Positions 22,891 to 31,433 of a DNA stretch of 64,000 nt are shown here, in pieces; positions within the stretch are counted from its first letter, which is position 1; the number at the start of each line of letters is the position of its first letter. The notes below the pieces were generated by a model. It made no database searches. It had not been told where the DNA came from and saw only the letters and a program-made list of their open reading frames with translations. Source of the DNA: Caprella mutica (lineage: Eukaryota > Arthropoda > Malacostraca > Amphipoda > Caprellidae); contig CANNZV010002584.1 in assembly GCA_947561585.1 (NCBI GenBank), positions 112,495 through 176,494 of the forward strand, in the 5' to 3' direction. The position numbers were made by a program, and so were the translations under genes.

Positions 22891-23292
22891 GAGAGAGAGA
22901 GAGAGAGGATGCCAAATAGATAAGAAAAATAGAGACCAGAATGGTCAAGAAGAATTAAAAGAGGAGAAAATGAAAAAAAGTAGAAGAAAAAAGACGACTT
23001 ACTGTCGTATAATGAATTATGTTAAAAATGGTTAGTTAATTAGATTACATATTTTTTCCGTAGCCCTTCAGGGGTTTTTCATGTGGTTAAAATCAATAAG
23101 AATAGATTAGCTTAAAATAACATTAATAAAAAATTATTCAATGTTTGGGTCACATTCCCCAATGCCACCCCCCACACCGCCCCAGCACAACCCAGCTATG
23201 ACCATGTCACAGGGCACAGCCAGGAATATGCCAAAGCAGCGAGAAGGGGAACAAAGGGGAGAAAAACACCAGATTAAAAATTTGATAACAAT
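22891..23292 (-). other. 3' UTR of element D
   Basis: About 400 bp without a gene: a GA repeat, an AT-rich middle and a C-rich stretch (CCACCCCCCACACCGCCCC, near 23170). No hairpin repeats like those of B were seen. Confidence 0.5.
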
Positions 23293-26013
23293 TTATACGT
23301 AAATTGGATCAGGTGGTGGGGATAGTGAGAGTTTCTTGGAGCTGAGAAATGTTTTTCTCTTTGATGAGAATTCATCGTTTTGTAGTGGGAATTGGTTAAA
23401 AAGATTAAAATTAAATGATTCTATTTTGGACCAAATGTCCTTAGCATAGTTGTGAAGTAGTAGGTTTATTGGGGGAAGGTTGCAAATTCTATGAAGTGAA
23501 GTTGATCTGCATCGATCAAAATGTGTTTTATTTGCTATGAAACGGGTTGCTCGGTTTTGAATTCGTTGAAGTTTAATTATTTGGTTTTTCGAAGCTGTAT
23601 GGAGTGGTATGGTTGGATAGAGAAGAGCAGATCTGACTGTTGATGTATAGAGTAATCGTTTGTTTTTAATTGATAATTTTTTGAACCTATTTAGCTTTTG
23701 TAGTCTGTGTTTAGCTATTGCTGTTTTTTGATTTATTTGTGGAATGAATCCTTTTGAGGTTATTGAGAGTCCAAGGACTTTGCCTTGGCTTTGGTATGGG
23801 ATAATTGAGTTATCTATTGTTACTATTGCTGTTTTCTGTCTTGCTATATTAATGAGGGTGAATTTATTAGTATTTGTTTTAATTTTCCACTTATTTTCAT
23901 AATTGTTTATTTGTTCTATTGCTTTTTCTGTTAATTTTGCTAAATATTGTGGATTGCATTTGTCCGAGATAATTTGAGTGATGTCGTCAGCGAAACAAAA
24001 AAAGTCAGTTTTGGGAATGGGATCAGGGATGTCATGGGTATAGAAGTTATAAAGGGTAGGGGAGAGGCAAGCTCCTTGTGGTACGCCGGAGTGAAGATTA
24101 AAAGTTGGTCCTAAGTAATTGTTGAGTCTAATAGAGGCAGTCCTGTCGTCTAAGTAGTCGCACAAGGTTCTTGTGAAGCAGTCATGAAGTGAGAGTGTCG
24201 ATAGTTTAAATTTAAGGCCGTCGTGCCACACCTTGTCGAAGGCCTTTGATACGTCGCGCAGTACTATGTCTATATTGTTCCCTAATCTAATGTCCCTAGA
24301 AATTGTCTCATATAATGTTGCTAATGCTGTATGGGTTCCTCTGTCAGATCTAAAGCCATGTTGTCTATTGTTCATTTTGTCATTGTCTATAAGGATTTTT
24401 GTCAGTCGTCGATTGAGAATTTTGTCAAAAAGTTTGCCATGAATGTCAAGGAGGGAAATTGGTCTGAAATTTTGAATTTTGGTCTGTGGTAGATTTCCTT
24501 TGGGGATGAAAATCATGTGAGCAAGTTTTAATTGGTCGGGAAAGTATCCAGCAGAAAGAGAAAAATTGAAAATATTAATGAGTTGAATTTTTGTTTTGTT
24601 GGGGAGATGGTTTAGGACTGTTGTCGTTAAGCCTGAGGGGCCCGGAGCTTTGTTTTTAAAAGATTTGAGAGTAGAGTTGAATTCGGTTAAGGTAATTGGA
24701 GGGCATTGGTGGTTGAGTCTAGATAAGTCAGCATAATGATGGGGGGTTAGGGTAGGGGATAGGTTGTTAACCTGTTCTTGGATATTGTCTGTGAAGTCAT
24801 TGTCATCATCGTCGTTGTCTGAAAATATATTGCTCCAATGAGCTCTAAAAAGTGGTTCCTGTTCTTGTGGGGTTTTGTATCTATTGCCGTTATCGTCTTT
24901 AATTTCGTTTTTGTTAGTCTTGTCGTTTCCTTGAAGTCTTTTTGTGGTTTTCCAAAATTTTCTGCTGTCATTTTCTAGATCCAGATTGTTTATAAGTGTG
25001 TCCCAAGTGTCTCGTCGTCTGTCGTTATATAAGTCATGGATTTTTCGTCGGATTTCTGTGAGGATTCGGTACTTGTGGATATTTGGCCCTAAAGATGATA
25101 TGCTGTCTAATAGTCGTTTGTGAATTAATTCATAGCGTCTTATTGTCTGGTCAGGAACTACGCCGGGGATTGCCCTTTTGTAGAGAGTTGGAATCGATTC
25201 TTTAGATGCGTTTTGTACTATTTTTGTCCATTGGTCGAGGTATTTGTCAATTTCTTCTAGTGTCGGGTTGTTTGTCATAATGACGTCATTGTTAAGTAGA
25301 GTTGAATTAAAATGAGTCCAATTGGCTTTATGAATTTGAGGTCTAGGTTTGATGGGGATTTGAATTGGGGAAGTGGATATGGTTGCAACTATGGGGACAT
25401 GGTCAGAGGGAGTCAATGGTCCTGGTTTAAAATGGGAGTTATAATGAAAATTAGATGATGTCAAAATGATGTCAGGAGTGCCAGTGCCACTGTGGGAAAT
25501 AAAAGTAGAAAAATCGGGTCCTAAATGAGTCAGTCTGTATTGGTTGATTAGTCTAATGATTTGTCTGCCTACGAGGTTATTGTTAGGGTGTCCAAGAGTC
25601 CTGTGTCGTGCATTTAGGTCGCCTATGAATAGAATGGGTTCTTTTCGAGTGAAAAGTGAATGGAAATCTATATAATTAATATAACCTTCCCTGGGGGGAA
25701 CATATGTGGTGGCTATTATGAGTTTTCCTTGGGTTGTGTTTAATTCTACTGCAAGTAGGTCGGAATGATAATTATCTATTATTTTTGCAGATATTGTTTT
25801 ATTGATGGCTATTGCTGTACCATGGTTTAATTCTTTGTTTTTATTATTTGTAAAGGTATTATAGTTGTACATTTTTAAATTTTGATCTATTAGAGAATGC
25901 TCATTAATTAGGATTATGTCTGGTTTTAAATTTTGATATATGTTGAAAAAGGTGTTGCTATAGTTGTGCCAGTGTCTGACATTGTGTTGAATTATTTTTA
26001 ATGTTGAAGTCAT
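23293..26013 (-). CDS. Retrotransposon D ORF2, endonuclease-reverse transcriptase
   Basis: 906 residues, intact. Endonuclease motifs: IIQHNVRHW near the start, LINEHS, FIGDLNARH and PSDHVPI within the first 215 residues. RT motifs: KNKAPGPSG, NFRPISLLDIHGK, NRQHGFRSDRGTHTAL, LRDVSKAFDKVWHDG with the catalytic Asp, SGVPQGACLSPTLYNFY, and CFADD. No RNase H or C-terminal zinc motif. Closest here to B. The ATG overlaps the ORF1 TGA (ATGA), which supports the start and suggests reinitiation. Confidence 0.95.
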   Translation of the reverse strand: MTSTLKIIQHNVRHWHNYSNTFFNIYQNLKPDIILINEHSLIDQNLKMYNYNTFTNNKNKELNHGTAIAINKTISAKIIDNYHSDLLAVELNTTQGKLIIATTYVPPREGYINYIDFHSLFTRKEPILFIGDLNARHRTLGHPNNNLVGRQIIRLINQYRLTHLGPDFSTFISHSGTGTPDIILTSSNFHYNSHFKPGPLTPSDHVPIVATISTSPIQIPIKPRPQIHKANWTHFNSTLLNNDVIMTNNPTLEEIDKYLDQWTKIVQNASKESIPTLYKRAIPGVVPDQTIRRYELIHKRLLDSISSLGPNIHKYRILTEIRRKIHDLYNDRRRDTWDTLINNLDLENDSRKFWKTTKRLQGNDKTNKNEIKDDNGNRYKTPQEQEPLFRAHWSNIFSDNDDDDNDFTDNIQEQVNNLSPTLTPHHYADLSRLNHQCPPITLTEFNSTLKSFKNKAPGPSGLTTTVLNHLPNKTKIQLINIFNFSLSAGYFPDQLKLAHMIFIPKGNLPQTKIQNFRPISLLDIHGKLFDKILNRRLTKILIDNDKMNNRQHGFRSDRGTHTALATLYETISRDIRLGNNIDIVLRDVSKAFDKVWHDGLKFKLSTLSLHDCFTRTLCDYLDDRTASIRLNNYLGPTFNLHSGVPQGACLSPTLYNFYTHDIPDPIPKTDFFCFADDITQIISDKCNPQYLAKLTEKAIEQINNYENKWKIKTNTNKFTLINIARQKTAIVTIDNSIIPYQSQGKVLGLSITSKGFIPQINQKTAIAKHRLQKLNRFKKLSIKNKRLLYTSTVRSALLYPTIPLHTASKNQIIKLQRIQNRATRFIANKTHFDRCRSTSLHRICNLPPINLLLHNYAKDIWSKIESFNFNLFNQFPLQNDEFSSKRKTFLSSKKLSLSPPPDPIYV

Positions 26014-27554
26014 TTTTTGAAAGATATGGAGAATATGGGATCGAAATTGTCAAATTCATCGGGTGGCATGGTAAGGATACGTTCTATTGGTATGAATGTT
26101 TCTGATATGCCATTTTTCAGGTCTTCGTATAGCTCTTGTTTTGATAAGCCTTTTGGCAAACCTAATTTAAGTTTGCCTTCATTAAGAAGGATGTACATGT
26201 CTCCAGGTGGGGGTAAGGGTTTATATGCAGTTAGGTCGTCAGATGATTTGTAGATGTAAAAACTTATTTTTTTATTATCTGTGATGCTGTCTACAGGGGG
26301 ATTTTTTTGTGGGGAATTGTATGGTGTTGCTGTATTGCTTATGGTTGGTTGGTCTGATTTGGATGTTCGTCGTTTGTGGGTTCTTTGTCGTTGGGGTTTT
26401 GGTTGGGAATGGTCTTCAGTCGGGGTAAGTTCAGTCTGTTTTCTTTTGGTTGATTGCGTTACAGTTTCCATAATGTCAGAATCTTCAGTGTTGGTGTCAG
26501 ATACAGTTAAGTCATTGTCGATTCTGTCTTTGTAAATATTGAAAATCTGTTGGGAATTTCGGTCGGGGAACTTAACGTCGATGTCAAAATTTAGTCTAAG
26601 TGATTCGGAGAGGTATTCTCCGAATTTTTTATGTCCAGTAAGTGCGGCAATATGAGCTTCTAGGATTAATGCAGTCATTTTGAGGTCAGTTTTTCTGGTT
26701 ATATTGATTTGTTTAGGTTGGGTCTCTTGGATGGCGGTCTTTGCAATGTCAGCGTAGGTTGTCGTTTGTTTTCTGTTTTCCTTTTTTTCTATTTCAATTT
26801 CCTTTTTTTTAGTTTTTTCCTTTCGATATTGGCATCTAGCCGCTAGCGTCTTGTGGGGTTGTAGGCAGTTTAGACATCTTTTACTTTCACTTTTGCACTC
26901 CGTGAATGTGTGACCTTCGTCACCACATTCAGAGCACACGATTTTGGTGGAGGTACACTCCTTAGTGGTATGCTCCTCCATTTTGTAGCATTTGAAACAT
27001 ATCAACAAATTGGTGTATTTCTCTTGTTCGCACATGAAGGGCGATATTTTGGTATTAAAAATGAGTAGACCTTCCTGAAGGATCCGGTCACTCATTTCAG
27101 AGTTTTCAGTCTCAATTTTGATGATATGAGTGTACTCTTTTATTTTAACCACTTGGCTCACTTTGAGCCAAGTCTGGTGTCTTTGTAGTTCGTCCTTGAT
27201 TTCATCGCAAGGACGAGAACCAACTGATCGGTCGAGCTGTCGGACAAAGATAGTCCGGCGAGCATGTAGTTCAGGGGGGATTGTGGGGGATAGGTTGATT
27301 TTATGGAGTAATTTTCTTGATCTATCGGTTAGTAGTTTATCAATATTATTTTGTTTATCAGTGATGAGAAGGAATCCATTGTGTTTGTCTATTATTTTTA
27401 TTAGAGGGGCATCGATGTCTCTGAATGTAACTTTAAAAATATCTTCATGGGTGATATTTTTATTGTTGTCTATTTTTTTGAGTAGAATTTTGAAAGTTTG
27501 TTTTGAATTAGGGGAATTGGGAAACCCACGGTCTCGGGGGCTGCCCCTTGACAT
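26010..27554 (-). CDS. Retrotransposon D ORF1, Gag-like zinc-knuckle protein
   Basis: 514 residues. It begins with a short Arg/Gly/Pro stretch, then FKILLKKID and RTIFVRQLDRSVGSRP as in B. Knuckles at about 185-240: CFKCYKMEEHTTKEC, CSECGDEGHTFTEC and CLNCLQPHKTLAARC. After these come a Lys/Glu-rich helix, the conserved ALILEAHIAALTG and FPDRNSQQIF blocks, then a Thr, Pro and Lys-rich linker and a C-terminal tail. It is expected to bind element RNA. Confidence 0.92.
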   Translation of the reverse strand: MSRGSPRDRGFPNSPNSKQTFKILLKKIDNNKNITHEDIFKVTFRDIDAPLIKIIDKHNGFLLITDKQNNIDKLLTDRSRKLLHKINLSPTIPPELHARRTIFVRQLDRSVGSRPCDEIKDELQRHQTWLKVSQVVKIKEYTHIIKIETENSEMSDRILQEGLLIFNTKISPFMCEQEKYTNLLICFKCYKMEEHTTKECTSTKIVCSECGDEGHTFTECKSESKRCLNCLQPHKTLAARCQYRKEKTKKKEIEIEKKENRKQTTTYADIAKTAIQETQPKQINITRKTDLKMTALILEAHIAALTGHKKFGEYLSESLRLNFDIDVKFPDRNSQQIFNIYKDRIDNDLTVSDTNTEDSDIMETVTQSTKRKQTELTPTEDHSQPKPQRQRTHKRRTSKSDQPTISNTATPYNSPQKNPPVDSITDNKKISFYIYKSSDDLTAYKPLPPPGDMYILLNEGKLKLGLPKGLSKQELYEDLKNGISETFIPIERILTMPPDEFDNFDPIFSISFKK

Positions 27555-28266
27555 TGGGGATGATAATTTAAATCTTAGTCAGAATATAGATATTTAATTG
27601 AAATTTATTGAGAAAAAATTTGTAATGAAATTAGTGCAAGGGGTTTTATTTACTAGAAAAAAATTCTTATTAATTTAACCAATGAGAGAATTAAATTGAT
27701 AGGTTGATGGAATAACGGGACCCTGGGCACGGAAAAAAACAATGCTAAAAAGAAGACAGTAGGAGAAGGTAATAGTATATACACTGTACAGTATATACAA
27801 AGAGGGAAAGAAGAGGGACAGAAGATAGACTACGAGAGGAGGCGAAACCCTATAATTAATTTTTTTGGATTTTTATGTTTTTATATCTACCTAGCTAAGT
27901 GGTTACCCTAAGTTTAATCCACCAAATGACACCGAGTTAGGGACTTCCAGTGACCCACAATGTCAAAGGTTGTCAGCATGGTGAGGGGCTTCTGCTACCC
28001 GTAGGAAGAGAGTCTTCCCCCACCCGCCCGGCTTAAGTCATTTGGTGGAAAGAGGACAGAATTTAGAAGAAGAATAGCATTGAATTTCCATTGGCTCAGA
28101 GCCCCGCAGAGCGGTTTAGCAGCACATCAAGAGAAGGCAAGCACGGAGAAGAAGAAGCAGTCAGGAGAGAAGAGGCGAATGGTTGCAGCAGTCGAATCAG
28201 AAGTCACCAAGCAGTCACCAAATGCGAACAGTTGTTGAAGCTAGTAGCTGAGGCGTCCTGTCGGAC
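27555..28266 (-). other. 5' UTR of element D with a 12-bp stem
   Basis: No gene. CCACCAAATGAC (27919-27930) pairs perfectly with GTCATTTGGTGG (28037-28048), at the same place as the different stems of A and E and likewise followed by AAAGA. GGGACCC occurs near 27718-27724. Two small hairpins GGCT-CAG-AGCC and CCGC-AGA-GCGG stand side by side at 28093-28115. The terminal TCCTGTCGGAC is shared with C. Confidence 0.6.
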
Positions 28267-31130
28267 TTTACGGGGTAGGTGCCTTTCTTATATAGTTTAC
28301 TGAGCGTGTGGTTGCACATTTAGCTAAATTCCTGCGCTCTGATTGGCTGCTGTAAGACTTCATTCACGCAGGACACCAGAGCCTCTGAATTAGTGTTGCA
28401 TCTTATATTTTCGCCAAGAAAATGGTTTTATTGGCCAAAATTGATATAAAATAGAGTATATAGTAATGAATTTGAAAGACTTTTTCCTACATACACTAAC
28501 TTTTTATTGTTTATATCAAAAAAAGAGAGGGAGCAATATCACTTTAATTTTGAAATATAAACCTACGGACTTTTGTAAAAGCATTCAACTAACTTTTGAA
28601 TTTGATAATTGTTAAAAGTCAGTTTATTATCTTCAACATTACAAAAGGGGTGGATATTATAAGATTAGGAGGACATTTAAACAACAATTCCATTATTTAT
28701 ACATCATAAATTTATTTACATATTTACAAAAATCAGTAGAGATCGCTCTCACTGACCCACTGATTCCTCAAGTCCCACGTCCACCATTATCCCTCGTATT
28801 AAGTCCACCACCTTCCTGCAAGCCATGTCCACCATCGCTGTTTTACTGGTGTAAAGTAGATCCCCGAGAAGCAGTAGTACCAACAACCAGCGAAGAACAT
28901 CGGCGGTCGTGTCACGTCCAACAGCATCAGCGAAGTCATCCTGGAAATGTAACAGCACAGCAACAAGAGAAAAAGGGGAGATTTACGGGGTAGGTGCCTT
29001 TGTTATTTAGTTTACTGAGCGTGTGGTTGCACATTTAGCTAAATTCCTGCGCTCTGATTGGCTGCTGTAAGACTTCATTCACGCAGGACACCAGAGCCTC
29101 TGAATTAGTGTTGCATCTTATATTTTCGCCAAGAAAAAGGTTTTATTGGCCAAAATTGATATAAAATAGAGTATATAGTAATGAATTTGAAAGACTTTTT
29201 CCTACATACACTAACTTTTTATTGTTTATATCAAAAAAAGAGAGGGAGCAATATCACTTTAATTTTGAAATATAAACCTACGGACTTTTGTAAAAGCATT
29301 CAACTAACTTTTGAATTTGATAATTGTTAAAAGTCAGTTTATTATCTTCAACATTACAAAAGGGGTGGATATTATAAGATTAGGAGGACATTTAAACAAC
29401 AATTCCATTATTTATACATCATAAATTTATTTACATATTTACAAAAATCAGTAGAGATCGCTCTCACTGACCCACTGATTCCTCAAGTCCCACGTCCACC
29501 ATTATCCCTCGTATTAAGTCCACCACCTTCCTGCAAGCCATGTCCACCATCGCTGCTTTACTGGTGTAAAGTAGATCCCCGAGAAGCAGTAGTACCAACA
29601 ACCAGCGAAGAACATCGGCGGTCGTGTCACGTCCAACAGCATCAGCGAAGTCATCCTGGAAATGTAACAGCACAGCAACAAGAGAAAAAGGGGAGATTTA
29701 CGGGGTAGGTGCCTTTATTATATAGTTTACTGAGCGTGTGGTTGCACATTTAGCTAAATTCCTGCGCTCTGATTGGCTGCTGTAAGACTTCATTCACGCA
29801 GGACACCAGAGCCTCTGAATTAGTGTTGCATCTTATATTTTCGCCAAGAAAAAGGTTTTATTGGCCAAAATTGATATAAAATAGAGTATATAGTAATGAA
29901 TTTGAAAGACTTTTTCCTACATACACTAACTTTTTATTGTTTATATCAAAAAAAGAGAGGGAGCAATATCACTTTAATTTTGAAATATAAACCTACGGAC
30001 TTTTGTAAAAGCATTCAACTAACTTTTGAATTTGATAATTGTTAAAAGTCAGTTTATTATCTTCAACATTACAAAAGGGGTGGATATTATAAGATTAGGA
30101 GGACATTTAAACAACAATTCCATTATTTATACATCATAAATTTATTTACATATTTACAAAAATCAGTAGAGATCGCTCTCACTGACCCACTGATTCCTCA
30201 AGTCCCACGTCCACCATTATCCCTCGTATTAAGTCCACCACCTTCCTGCAAGCCATGTCCACCATCGCTGCTTTACTGGTGTAAAGTAGATCCCCGAGAA
30301 GCAGTAGTACCAACAACCAGCGAAGAACATCGGCGGTCGTGTCACGTCCAACAGCATCAGCGAAGTCATCCTGGAAATGTAACAGCACAGCAACAAGAGA
30401 AAAAGGGGAGATTTACGGGGTAGGTGCCTTTATTATATAGTTTACTGAGCGTGTGGTTGCACATTTAGCTAAATTCCTGCGCTCTGATTGGCTGCTGTAA
30501 GACTTCATTCACGCAGGACACCAGAGCCTCTGAATTAGTGTTGCATCTTATATTTTCGCCAAGAAAAAGGTTTTATTGGCCAAAATTGATATAAAATAGA
30601 GTATATAGTAATGAATTTGAAAGACTTTTTCCTACATACACTAACTTTTTATTGTTTATATCAAAAAAAGAGAGGGAGCAATATCACTTTAATTTTGAAA
30701 TATAAACCTACGGACTTTTGTAAAAGCATTCAACTAACTTTTGAATTTGATAATTGTTAAAAGTCAGTTTATTATCTTCAACATTACAAAAGGGGTGGAT
30801 ATTATAAGATTAGGAGGACATTTAAACAACAATTCCATTATTTATACATCATAAATTTATTTACATATTTACAAAAATCAGTAGAGATCGCTCTCACTGA
30901 CCCACTGATTCCTCAAGTCCCACGTCCACCATTATCCCTCGTATTAAGTCCACCACCTTCCTGCAAGCCATGTCCACCATCGCTGCTTTACTGGTGTAAA
31001 GTAGATCCCCGAGAAGCAGTAGTACCAACAACCAGCGAAGAACATCGGCGGTCGTGTCACGTCCAACAGCATCAGCGAAGTCATCCTGGAAATGTAACAG
31101 CACAGCAACAAGAGAAAAAGGGGAGATTTA
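28267..31130. repeat. 715-bp tandem satellite, block 3 (4 units)
   Basis: Four units between the 5' end of D and the 3' end of E. All carry the GTATATAGTAATG variant, which block 4 mostly lacks. The second unit has TTATTTAG in place of the TATA core TTATATAG. The block ends with GGAGATTTA (31122-31130), duplicated at 36333-36341. Confidence 0.96.
28288..28294 (-). promoter_or_regulatory. TATA box upstream of element D
   Basis: TATATAA on the minus strand, first T 28 nt upstream of the first base of D (28266). Confidence 0.5.
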
Positions 31131-31433
31131 GATGAGAGACACAAAGTGGGTTAAAATAGAAGGGGGACAGAGAAGAAAAAAGATTTAGAAAAATAAGAAA
31201 AAATAGTTAAGAGATAAAAGAGTGGTGCTACTGATTTGGTACACATTATATTAAGTCAGTTTAATTGCTCGCTGGTAGGGTTTAAAAAAAAGGGCATTCA
31301 GCCCGTTATGTTGAGATTATACTCATTAAAAAAATTCTACTCAATAATTTGGCATTTATTGAAAAGGTCGTCAGACCGTTGATTTAAAAAATAAAAATCA
31401 GTCTTTTATATCTGTAAGGCTGATTGGTTTTGG
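31131..31433 (-). other. 3' UTR of element E
   Basis: About 300 bp without a gene. Short inverted pairs occur (GGGCATTCAGCCC near 31292, and GGTCGTCAGACC near 31366). They do not resemble the B hairpins. Confidence 0.45.

Larger units (their letters stand above)
22891..28266 (-). mobile_element. Non-LTR retrotransposon D, full length and apparently intact
   Basis: 5376 bp on the minus strand. The 3' end is a (CT)n run on the element strand (GAGAGAGAGAGAGAG on +), which touches the 5' end of C. The 5' end meets the satellite at TTTACGGGGT (28267-28276), the same 10 bp that ends block 2 before C, so C and D together sit in one target duplication. Both ORFs are open and overlap as ATGA. Confidence 0.92.
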
